The notes under the pieces are model-generated. The model was not told the origin of the DNA, did not search any database, and saw only the letters and a list, made by a program, of their open reading frames with translations. Positions 26,838 through 33,888 of a DNA stretch of 64,000 nucleotides are shown here, one piece after another (positions within the stretch are counted from its first letter, which is position 1; every line of letters begins with the position of its first letter). Source of the stretch: Rhodoferax sp. (GTDB lineage Bacteria > Pseudomonadota > Gammaproteobacteria > Burkholderiales > Burkholderiaceae_C). The stretch spans positions 1 through 64,000 of the forward strand of contig NZ_JANXMU010000015.1 of assembly GCF_025354435.1 (NCBI RefSeq), written 5' to 3'. The translations under genes and the position numbers were made by a program.

Positions 26838-26850
26838 GTTTATAAAAAAA

Positions 26851-26902
26851 GTGCCTCTAGCGCATATTGCACCTTCACAAGCAGCTATTTTTTATATAGC
26901 AC
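26851..26902. repeat. Dispersed TAGC repeat, copy 6
   Basis: Reads GTGCCTCTAGCGCATATTGC, then ACCTTCACAAGCAGCTATTT, then TTTATATAGCAC. The outer ends GTGC and GCAC pair. It lies inside the condensin operon between the KITE and SMC genes. Confidence 0.8.
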
Positions 26903-26919
26903 CTTACCGGTAAATACCC

Positions 26920-29742
26920 ATGTTCCACTTGCAAAGCCTGGAGTTGGTCCACTGGGACTACTGCCAACGCGTCAGCCTGCCGCTGGACGCGTCCATCATC
27001 ACCATCGCTGGGCCCAACGGCTCGGGCAAAACCACGCTGCTGGACGCGTTGCGCACCCTGCTGGGCCTGAAATGCTCGCAGCCGCGCGACTTCAAAACCT
27101 ACGCCCGCCACGCCGGGGCCAACATCGCCTGGCTGCGCGCCGTGGTCGACAACAAAGCCCAAACCCGCCAGACCAGCAGCCGCCCCTTCGCCAAGCGCCT
27201 GCTCTACAGCGACCAGGTCACGCTGGCCTGCCGCATCGAGCGCAACGGCGGCGACTGGCAGCGCCGCTACCTGGTGCTGGAGGGCGATGTCAGCATCGAG
27301 CAGCTCACCGAGATGCCCGACAAAGACCTGGGCCTGATGGGCATCGAGGCCTGGGGCCGGGTGCTGTCTGCCGCCGGTTTGTCTCCGGCAATAGCCAAAG
27401 TGCTGTCGCTGGAGCAGGGCCAGACCGACCGCCTGTGCGAATTCAGCCCCCGTGAGCTGCTGCGCCTGGTGTTCGACGTGTTTGGCGACCAGGAGGTGCT
27501 GGGCCACTACGACACCGCCCGCGAGCACCAGCAGCAACTGGCCCGCGAAATGGAGCAGGCCAGCCACGAACTGGACCACAGCAAGGCCCAGCTCGCCGAG
27601 CTGCAAAACCGCGTCAGCAACTACCAGACCTGGCAGCACAAGGTGCAGGAGCAGGAGCGCCTGGCCACCGAGGTGGTGCCGGTGCTGGAATGGCACGGCC
27701 AGCGCCAAAAGCTCACCGAGCGCAGCCGCGACCAGCGCCGCCAGCGCCAGCACAGCCGCCAGGCCGTGGCCGAGCGTGCCCGGCAAAACGCCCAGCTGCT
27801 GGAGCTGCTGGAAGCCCGCAGCGCCACCGATGCCGCCGCCACCCGCCTGCTGCAAGAGCGCGATGCCGCCGCCGTCCAGCGCGACAGCACCCGCGACCTG
27901 GAGCGCCCCCTCGAAGCCCTGGCCAAGCGCGAAGCCGAGCTGCTGGCCCTGGTGGACAAGGAAAGCGATGCCGAAGCCCTGACCGCCCACCTGGACACCC
28001 TGCGCAGCACCGAATCCGCCCTGCAAAGCAAACACAGCGCTTTACTACAAAAAAGAGAGCTGGCTGTGCTGGCGCAATCAGCGCTAGAGGGTCAAAACAC
28101 TCCACCTATTCCGGACGATGCCCGCCGCCTGCGCCAGCGTCTGCAAGCCCAGAAAATCGGCCACCGTTTCCTGGCCGAGGTGGTGGAAGTGCGCATTGAT
28201 CACTGGCGCGCCGCCGTGGAAGGCGTGCTGCGCGCCTCCCGCTGGATGGTGCTGCTGGACAAGACCGAAGACATGGACGCCGCCGACACCATCGCCAGCG
28301 CCGACCGCTACCGCCACTACATCACCGCGCCCGGTGACACCGCGCCCAAAGGCGATGCCGACACCCTGCTGGCCCACATCCGCTTCGATGCCAAAGTGCC
28401 GCGCTGGCTGATCCAACAGTTGCAACATCTGCGCTGCGTGGACAGCCCGGCCGCGGGCCGCAAGACGGCGGGCAGCTGGATCACGCCCCAGGCCTACAGC
28501 TTCGACGGGCGCGGAGCCCGCTCGCTGTGGGTCGAGCCGCGCGACCACCAGTTTGGCGCGGCGGCACTCACCGCCCGGCGCGACGCGGTGGAACGCGACC
28601 TGCGCAGCCTGGATGCGGCCCTGGGTCCGCTGGGGCAAGAGCTGCGCGACATCCGTCTGCAGATCAAGGACTGCCAAAAGTCCCTGGCCGGTCACAGCGC
28701 CGCCCAGGAGCTGGCCGAGCGCAACGACGAGTTTTCGGCTGCCAAGCAGGCCCTGCCCGCCGCCAAACAAGCCCGCATCGCCGCCAGCCTGCGCTGGCAA
28801 AGCCTGGACACCGCCACGGCAGATGCCAAAACCCGGCACCAGCAAACCGATACCCAGTACCGGCAGCTCGAACACAATTTGCGCCAGAAAAACCAGGAGG
28901 CCGACCGCCAGGCCGCCGAGCTGCTGGTCACCCGCAAACAGCACACGGCCCACATCGACACGTCGAACCACCGCCGCCGCCAGATCCCCGCCGCCTGGCG
29001 CGCCCCCCACGTGGTGCAGGCCCTGGTGCGCACCTACCAGAACGACACCCAGGCCCGGCTGCGGCTGGAATCGGTGCATGAAGAGCTGCAGCTCGACACC
29101 TGGGAAAAAGATGCCACGGTGGAAGAGCGTTTTCGCCGCATGGAGGTGCTGGTGCGCGAGCAGGGCTATAGCCTGGGCGACCACCAGGCCAAGAATGCCC
29201 AGGCCGGTATCGCGGTGCACAATGCCCGCGAAAGCTACATCGAGGTGCTGCGCAGCACCGTGCGCCGCTACCGCAAAAACATCCAGGAACTCGGCGAGCT
29301 AGCCGGGGTGGCGGTGAACGCCGACCTGCCGGTGCTGGAAAACGACGACACCGTGCTGGCCCAGGCCGGGCTCAAGGTGCACTTCAACTTCGACGGCAAG
29401 GGCAGCATCGGCCTGAACGACGGCGAGGCCTCGGGTGGCCAGCAGGTCATCAAGTCGCTGATCCTGCTGGTGGCGTTGCTCAAAGACGACGAAACCGCCT
29501 CCGGTGGCTTCGTCTTCATCGACGAGCCCTTCGCCCACCTGGACGTGCGCAACATCCAACTGGTCGGCCACTTCCTGCGCTCCACCCAGGCCCAGTACGT
29601 GCTGACCACGCCCATCACCCACAACCTGGAAGTCTTCGAGCCCGCCGAGATCACCCTGATCACCAGCAAAAAGCCCAAGAACGCCCGCTGGGCCCCGCCG
29701 ATTGCGGTGGCCAAGCGGCGCAGCGTTCCTGTACCGGTGTAA
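26920..29742 (+). CDS. MukB/MksB/JetC-like SMC ATPase
   Basis: A 940-aa SMC-type ATPase. Walker A GPNGSGKTT is at residues 31-39; the C-terminal half of the head has the signature-like LNDGEASGGQQV (from residue 832) and Walker B FVFIDEPFAHLD with Asp868 and Glu869. Between the heads, residues about 200-830 are coiled coil with a hinge-like globular region around 395-560. It is far shorter than MukB (about 1480) or SMC (about 1180), which fits the Mks/Wadjet group. Residues about 374-393 are encoded by a dispersed repeat. No Toprim (MksG/JetD) gene follows; the next gene, 11 nt on, is a sigma factor. Confidence 0.85.
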   Translation: MFHLQSLELVHWDYCQRVSLPLDASIITIAGPNGSGKTTLLDALRTLLGLKCSQPRDFKTYARHAGANIAWLRAVVDNKAQTRQTSSRPFAKRLLYSDQVTLACRIERNGGDWQRRYLVLEGDVSIEQLTEMPDKDLGLMGIEAWGRVLSAAGLSPAIAKVLSLEQGQTDRLCEFSPRELLRLVFDVFGDQEVLGHYDTAREHQQQLAREMEQASHELDHSKAQLAELQNRVSNYQTWQHKVQEQERLATEVVPVLEWHGQRQKLTERSRDQRRQRQHSRQAVAERARQNAQLLELLEARSATDAAATRLLQERDAAAVQRDSTRDLERPLEALAKREAELLALVDKESDAEALTAHLDTLRSTESALQSKHSALLQKRELAVLAQSALEGQNTPPIPDDARRLRQRLQAQKIGHRFLAEVVEVRIDHWRAAVEGVLRASRWMVLLDKTEDMDAADTIASADRYRHYITAPGDTAPKGDADTLLAHIRFDAKVPRWLIQQLQHLRCVDSPAAGRKTAGSWITPQAYSFDGRGARSLWVEPRDHQFGAAALTARRDAVERDLRSLDAALGPLGQELRDIRLQIKDCQKSLAGHSAAQELAERNDEFSAAKQALPAAKQARIAASLRWQSLDTATADAKTRHQQTDTQYRQLEHNLRQKNQEADRQAAELLVTRKQHTAHIDTSNHRRRQIPAAWRAPHVVQALVRTYQNDTQARLRLESVHEELQLDTWEKDATVEERFRRMEVLVREQGYSLGDHQAKNAQAGIAVHNARESYIEVLRSTVRRYRKNIQELGELAGVAVNADLPVLENDDTVLAQAGLKVHFNFDGKGSIGLNDGEASGGQQVIKSLILLVALLKDDETASGGFVFIDEPFAHLDVRNIQLVGHFLRSTQAQYVLTTPITHNLEVFEPAEITLITSKKPKNARWAPPIAVAKRRSVPVPV
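28039..28098. repeat. Dispersed TAGC repeat, copy 7, inside the SMC gene
   Basis: Contains TTTACTACAAAAAAGAGAGC, then AATCAGCGCTAGAGGGTCAA. It aligns with the copy at 45679-45737 (TACTACAAAAATAG and GCTAGAGGCC) and is translated in frame as SMC residues about 374-393, just before the hinge region. Confidence 0.7.
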
Positions 29743-29753
29743 TACTCGCGGCC

Positions 29754-30317
29754 ATGGATTTCACCCACGAACTGGCCGAACACCGCACGTATTTGTTGCG
29801 TTTTGCGCGCCTGCAATTGCGCAACGATGCCTGGGCCGAAGACGCGGTGTCCGAGACCCTGCTGGCCGCCCTGAGCAAACCGCAGTCGTTTGGCAGCCGT
29901 TCGCAGCTCAAAACCTGGCTGGTGGGCATCCTCAAGCACAAGGTGCTGGACCTGTTTCGCAGCAATGCCCGCGAGGTGTGCCTGGACACCGATAACGAAT
30001 CGGCTGACGAGCTGGACAACCTGGTGTTCAAGGCCGATGGCCACTTCGCCCAAACCCCGGTCGAGTGGGGTAACCCCGAGCAGGATTTGAATTCGCGCCA
30101 GTTCTTCCAGATCATGGAGGCCTGCACCGAAAAACTGCCCACCATGCTGGGTCGGGTGTTTTTGATGCGCGAGTGGCTGGAGCTGTCCAGCGACGACATT
30201 TGTAAGGAACTGGGTCTGACTCCGACCAATCTTTACGTCCAACTGCACCGCGCCCGCCTGAGGCTGCGCGAATGCCTGGAAATCAATTGGTTTGGCACAT
30301 CGAAGGAGACCGTGTGA
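29754..30317 (+). CDS. ECF-type sigma-70 family RNA polymerase sigma factor
   Basis: A 187-aa sigma factor with region 2 (AWAEDAVSETLLAALSKPQS, LKTWLVGILKHKVLDLFRSN) and region 4 (LPTMLGRVFLMREWLELSSD, LGLTPTNLYVQLHRARLRLR). It would direct RNA polymerase to a small stress or envelope regulon. It overlaps the downstream zinc-binding protein by 4 nt, typical of a sigma/anti-sigma pair, and starts 11 nt after the SMC gene, so it may share that transcript or have its own promoter in the SMC 3' end. Confidence 0.9.
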   Translation: MDFTHELAEHRTYLLRFARLQLRNDAWAEDAVSETLLAALSKPQSFGSRSQLKTWLVGILKHKVLDLFRSNAREVCLDTDNESADELDNLVFKADGHFAQTPVEWGNPEQDLNSRQFFQIMEACTEKLPTMLGRVFLMREWLELSSDDICKELGLTPTNLYVQLHRARLRLRECLEINWFGTSKETV

Positions 30318-30517
30318 TCCCGCTACGGCGTACCTGTAAACAAGCTGCCGCCCTCTTGGTAGCCCGCGAAGACCGCCGCATTGCGCTGTCCGACACGGTG
30401 GCCTTGCGCCTGCATTTGATGGCTTGCCAAGCCTGCCCCCGGTTTGAACGCCAGCTACTCACCATGCGCAACGCCATGCGGCAATGGCGCAACTACGGCA
30501 CCGATGACGGGCTGTAA
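30314..30517 (+). CDS. Small zinc-finger putative anti-sigma factor
   Basis: A 67-aa protein with GTG start overlapping the sigma factor stop (GTGA), preceded by AAGGAG at 30303-30308. The zf-HC2-like motif is visible as HLMACQACPRF, and another Cys lies in the N-terminal RRTCKQAAALL. No membrane segment is present, so it would be a soluble anti-sigma factor or cofactor for the ECF sigma encoded just upstream. Confidence 0.8.
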   Translation: MIPLRRTCKQAAALLVAREDRRIALSDTVALRLHLMACQACPRFERQLLTMRNAMRQWRNYGTDDGL

Positions 30518-30559
30518 AGCAACAAGATCACAAGTTTTTGTAGCTTCTGGGCCAGATAC

Positions 30560-30704
30560 AGGCATAATCATGATGTTCTGTCACCCAGTGGCAGTACGAG
30601 TTTGCGGTGATTGGTCAGTTTCGCGTCTGCTTTAGTCTTCAATGGTTTGTTGATTGCGGTTATCGGACTCCATCGCGTTTTGCGTTTTTTAGAGGAGTCC
30701 TTTC
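30560..30704 (+). promoter_or_regulatory. Long 5' leader of the first RRM gene
   Basis: A CATAAT box lies near 30563. The leader holds GTTTGCGGTGATTGGTCAGT, then TTCGCGTC, GATTGCGG and GACTCCATCGCG, ending with AGAGGAGTCC before the ATG. The same blocks recur in order in the leader at 31205-31330. This layout is reminiscent of cold-shock mRNA leaders. Confidence 0.5.
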
Positions 30705-31073
30705 ATGGGCAACAAACTTTACGTAGGCAATCTGCCTTATTCTTTCCGCGATGAAGACATGCAACAGGCTTTCAGCCAGTTCGGCTCCATCTCCAGCGCC
30801 AAGGTCATGATGGAACGTGACACCGGCCGCTCCAAGGGTTTCGGCTTTGTCGAAATGGGCAGCGATGCCGAAGCACAAGCTGCTATCAAGGGCATGAACG
30901 GTCAAGCTATGGGCGGCCGTAACCTGGTTGTCAACGAAGCACGTCCGATGGAAGCACGTCCTCCCCGCTCCGGTGGCGGTGGCGGTGGCTACGGTGGTGG
31001 CAATGGCGGCGGCGGCTACGGCGGCGGCGGCAATGGTGGCGGCGGTTACGGCGGTGGCCGCAACAGCTACTAA
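30705..31073 (+). CDS. RRM RNA-binding protein with Gly-rich tail
   Basis: A 122-aa protein: one RNA recognition motif (residues 1-80) with RNP2 LYVGNL and RNP1 KGFGFVEM, then a Gly/Tyr/Asn-rich tail of about 40 residues (GGGYGGGNGGGGYGGGGNGG). Such bacterial Rbp-like proteins bind single-stranded RNA and are often cold-induced. It has a strong ribosome site (GAGGAGT) and a terminator 38 nt after the stop. It is a tandem paralogue of the gene at 31331, with nearly identical RRM. Confidence 0.93.
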   Translation: MGNKLYVGNLPYSFRDEDMQQAFSQFGSISSAKVMMERDTGRSKGFGFVEMGSDAEAQAAIKGMNGQAMGGRNLVVNEARPMEARPPRSGGGGGGYGGGNGGGGYGGGGNGGGGYGGGRNSY

Positions 31074-31111
31074 AATTTGTTCGCTTGGGGCTTGCGCCCC
31101 AGCCACAAAAC

Positions 31112-31137
31112 AAAAAGGGCCCTTGTGGCCCTTTTTT
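31112..31137 (+). terminator. Rho-independent terminator after RRM gene 1
   Basis: Stem AAAAAGGGCC / GGCCCTTTTT with loop CTTGT and a T-run. A small GGGGC/GCCCC hairpin precedes it at 31087-31100. Confidence 0.85.
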
Positions 31138-31204
31138 GTTGCCTGGAATTTTCAGGCCTCAAGACGCACGCATTTTTTATTTGAATTCCATCGAAGTCGC
31201 CGCA

Positions 31205-31330
31205 TAATATAAAAGTGTGGATTACTTTTCCATACACGTTTGCGGTGTCGATCGGTTTCGCGTCCTAAGTTATCAGATTGCGTTTTCGGGATTCCATCGC
31301 TTTATTAATGTGTTTTTGAGGAGTCCCTTG
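31205..31330 (+). promoter_or_regulatory. Long 5' leader of the second RRM gene
   Basis: A CATAATAT box at about 31203-31210 is followed by GTTTGCGGTGTCGATCGGTT, then TCGCGTC, GATTGCG, ATTCCATCGC and GAGGAGTCCC before the ATG at 31331. It is collinear with the leader at 30560-30704. Confidence 0.5.
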
Positions 31331-31849
31331 ATGGGCAACAAACTGTACGTCGGCAATCTGCCTTACTCCGTGCGCGACAGCGATCTGGAGCAATCTTTTG
31401 GCCAGTTCGGTAGCGTCACCAGCGCCAAAGTCATGATGGAGCGCGACACCGGTCGCTCCAAGGGCTTTGGTTTTGTCGAAATGGGTAGCGATGCCGAAGC
31501 ACAAGCTGCTATCAACGGCATGAATGGCCAGCCTCTGGGCGGCCGTAGTTGCGTTGTCAACGAAGCCCGCCCCATGGAAGCGCGTCCCCCACGCACTGGC
31601 GGTGGTGGTGGATACGGCGGTGGTGGTGGCGGCGGTTACGGCGGCGGGGGTGGTGGTCGCAGTGGCGGCGGTGGATATGGCGGCGGCGGCGGTGGCCGTG
31701 GCGAAGGTGGTGGCGGTTACGGCGGCGGCGGTGGTGGTCGCAGTGGCGGCGGTGGTGGTGGTAGTGGCGACGGTGGTTTTCGTAGCCCCTACGGTTCCGG
31801 CCCTCGCGGCGGTGGTAATGGCGGCGGCGGCGGCCGTGGCGGTTACTAA
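31331..31849 (+). CDS. RRM RNA-binding protein with long Gly-rich RGG-like tail
   Basis: A 172-aa protein: RRM (residues 1-80; LYVGNL and KGFGFVEM) followed by about 90 residues of Gly with Tyr, Arg and Ser in repeated units such as GGGGYGGGGGGRSGGG. The tail is over twice as long as in the adjacent paralogue. Gly-rich tails in RRM proteins promote RNA binding and self-association. The ATG at 31331 has a GAGGAG site; the open frame upstream is leader. It is followed by a TTCG-loop terminator. Confidence 0.93.
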   Translation: MGNKLYVGNLPYSVRDSDLEQSFGQFGSVTSAKVMMERDTGRSKGFGFVEMGSDAEAQAAINGMNGQPLGGRSCVVNEARPMEARPPRTGGGGGYGGGGGGGYGGGGGGRSGGGGYGGGGGGRGEGGGGYGGGGGGRSGGGGGGSGDGGFRSPYGSGPRGGGNGGGGGRGGY

Positions 31850-31876
31850 TGCATTGACCGGGATTTCATCCCACTC

Positions 31877-31901
31877 AAAAAGGCTCTTCGGAGCCTTTTT
31901 T
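31877..31901 (+). terminator. Rho-independent terminator after RRM gene 2
   Basis: Stem AAAAAGGCTC / GAGCCTTTTT closed by a TTCG tetraloop with a T-run. Confidence 0.88.
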
Positions 31902-31918
31902 GTTTCTACGCGCTGTAT

Positions 31919-32707
31919 TCAATGGGTTTGGGAATCGGCAGACTGCCGGGGTTTGCGGGCACGGCCCACCAATAACTTGTCAAACATAGCATTGGGTAAT
32001 AAGCGCATTAACTTGGCCACGATTCCCATCTGCCACGGAATGACCCGGTAGCTGACACCCGCCTCTATGGCAACAAAAGCCTTATTGGCAAAGGTGTCTG
32101 GTTGCATTAAAAACGGCAGGCTGTAACCGTTTTTTTGTGTCAAGGGCGTATTGATATAACCAGGGCAAATGGTCACGACTTTGACACCGCTGGGACGCAA
32201 CTCACCACGCAGACTTTCACAATAAGCAATCACTGCGGCCTTGCTCGCGCAGTAAGCGCCATGGCCAGGGAGCCCGCGAATACCTGCCACGCTTCCAATT
32301 CCCACCAAGGCCCCGCTCCCCCGCTGCACCATGGCCTGTAAGAAAGGCTGGAAAGTCGCTGCCATGCCGGTGTTGTTGGTAACAAAAATTTTCGCCATTA
32401 CGGCAATATCTTCCAACATGGCGGTGTCCATGCCAATGCTGATACCCGCGCTGGCAACCACTACGTCCGGCACACCCTGGCTGGCGATGCAGGCCCTGCC
32501 TGCAGCGATGATGCTATCGGGCACCGCCACGTCCGCACTATATATTTGATAGCTACTCGTGCTTATTCCCTGTGCGCTAGCCCATGATTCAACCACTGAA
32601 GTACGGCGTGCCACCAAAGCCAGCCGGTAGCCTGCCTGAAAAAACCGCAGAGCCATGGCTTGGCCCAGGCCGCTGGAGGCGCCTGTGATGAAAACCAGTT
32701 TGGACAT
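31919..32707 (-). CDS. Short-chain dehydrogenase/reductase
   Basis: A 262-aa classical SDR using NAD(P). Cofactor motif TGASSGLG is at residues 8-15, the adenine-side Asp59-Val60 pair is present, and the catalytic Tyr-xxx-Lys is in GAYCASKAAV. The substrate is unknown. Residues about 41-58 are encoded by a copy of the dispersed repeat, apparently accommodated in the variable loop before Asp59. The gene lies 18 nt downstream of lptC, where lptA sits in many other bacteria. Confidence 0.9.
   Translation of the reverse strand: MSKLVFITGASSGLGQAMALRFFQAGYRLALVARRTSVVESWASAQGISTSSYQIYSADVAVPDSIIAAGRACIASQGVPDVVVASAGISIGMDTAMLEDIAVMAKIFVTNNTGMAATFQPFLQAMVQRGSGALVGIGSVAGIRGLPGHGAYCASKAAVIAYCESLRGELRPSGVKVVTICPGYINTPLTQKNGYSLPFLMQPDTFANKAFVAIEAGVSYRVIPWQMGIVAKLMRLLPNAMFDKLLVGRARKPRQSADSQTH
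32535..32588. repeat. Dispersed TAGC repeat, copy 8, inside the SDR gene
   Basis: Plus strand reads GCACTATATATTTGATAGCT, then ACTCGTGCTTATTCCCTGTG, then CGCTAGCC. It is translated on the minus strand as SDR residues about 41-58 without breaking the frame. Confidence 0.7.
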
Positions 32708-32725
32708 GCGCTTCCTTGGGCGGCC

Positions 32726-33343
32726 TTATTTGGCCGGCTGGGGTATCAAAATGCCTTTGACGCGCCCGTCGAGCTGCATCTGACGGTCGAGATTGTTGTA
32801 ATCCATGGAGTCAGCGGTAAAGGTGTCTGCGCCCCGCACTAGGGTGACAGGTTTGTTCGAACGCACCCGCTCGGTCTCCAGATAGGCATGCAAAAAGTCG
32901 CTGCGAAACTCCATTTTGGGCTGTACGACCACGCCTTTGTCGACCACCGCCTGGCGCACCACCACGGCGTTGCCAAACAATTGCACCTCCGAGCCATTGC
33001 CATTGCTCAGACCCCGGTCGGCGGTAGACACGGTAACCAGACCCTGCGGATTCACCGAGCGGATGCGCACCTGGCTGATTTCCACCGTGTCGGTGTCGGG
33101 AAAGTGGTGGGCCTCGGTGCCGAAAACTTCGCTTTTCAGGTGGCCCTGGGCATCAAAGTTCTTTACCGAAAAGTTGCGCATGAAGTAGTCGGCCTCGTGC
33201 GTCGGAGGGGCCGCCACATCGGCCGACGCAAAAATCGGCGTGTTGCGCACCAGCCAGTAGCTACCCAAGGCCAGTACACCCATCAACAAAATAGGCAGGT
33301 AGATCGACAGGCGGTTCCACGCCGATTGCAGCATCGCGTTCAT
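32726..33343 (-). CDS. lptC: LPS export protein LptC
   Basis: A 205-aa bitopic inner-membrane protein: one N-terminal membrane anchor (IYLPILLMGVLALGSYWLV) and a periplasmic beta-jellyroll (DYFMRNFSVKNFDAQGHLKS). LptC passes LPS from LptB2FG to LptA. It overlaps the kdsC stop (ATGA), completing a kdsD-kdsC-lptC unit. lptA and lptB do not follow. Confidence 0.88.
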   Translation of the reverse strand: MNAMLQSAWNRLSIYLPILLMGVLALGSYWLVRNTPIFASADVAAPPTHEADYFMRNFSVKNFDAQGHLKSEVFGTEAHHFPDTDTVEISQVRIRSVNPQGLVTVSTADRGLSNGNGSEVQLFGNAVVVRQAVVDKGVVVQPKMEFRSDFLHAYLETERVRSNKPVTLVRGADTFTADSMDYNNLDRQMQLDGRVKGILIPQPAK

Positions 33344-33888
33344 GCGAGGTACGCTTGCAGCAGCGCGGCGTAGCGGCCGCTGGCCACCAGCAGCAGGTCA
33401 CATAACTCGCGGGCGGCACCGTGGCCGCCAGAGCGCTGCGTGACATAGTGGGCCGCCGACAGCACCTCGGCCTGGGCGTTGGCAGGAGCGCAGGCCAGGG
33501 CACTGCGGCGCATCACCGGCAGATCGGGCCAGTCGTCGCCCATAGCCGCAGCCTGGGACCAGTCCAGCCCGAGCTCAACCAGGATTTTTTCGGCAGCCGG
33601 GCGCTTGTCTTCGGTGCCAAAAACCGCATGGGCGATACCCAGGGCTTGCAAACGCACGCGCAAAGGCAGGGAGTCGCGGCCGGTGATAACGGCTGGAGTG
33701 ATACCGGCTTTTTGCAGCAGCTTGAGGCCGTGGCCGTCCAATGTATTGAAGCGCTTGAGGGTTTCGCCCGTTTCGGAAAAATACAGGCCGCCGTCGGTCA
33801 GCACCCCATCAACATCGAAAAATGCAACGCGCACATCTTGGGCTTGCAGCAGCAATTCGGGCGGGAAATGGAGTGCCGGGGTAGACAT
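33340..33888 (-). CDS. kdsC: 3-deoxy-D-manno-octulosonate 8-phosphate phosphatase
   Basis: A 182-aa HAD-superfamily phosphatase releasing Kdo from Kdo-8-phosphate for lipid A core synthesis. The HAD motif is VAFFDVDGVLTDGGLYFSET, followed by the FNTLDGHGLKLLQ segment typical of KdsC, then TGRDS and a GDDWPDLPVM motif. The ATG at 33888 shares one base with the kdsD stop (TGATG); a TTG one codon upstream is less likely. Confidence 0.93.
   Translation of the reverse strand: MSTPALHFPPELLLQAQDVRVAFFDVDGVLTDGGLYFSETGETLKRFNTLDGHGLKLLQKAGITPAVITGRDSLPLRVRLQALGIAHAVFGTEDKRPAAEKILVELGLDWSQAAAMGDDWPDLPVMRRSALACAPANAQAEVLSAAHYVTQRSGGHGAARELCDLLLVASGRYAALLQAYLA

Noticed and set aside
24849-29742. Complete Wadjet (JetABCD) defence system
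   Set aside because: Only three components are present. The following gene is a sigma factor without Toprim motifs.
31600-31850. Dense short repeats of GGTGGCGGT type
   Set aside because: These encode the glycine-rich tail of the RRM protein. There are no unique spacers, so it is not a CRISPR array.
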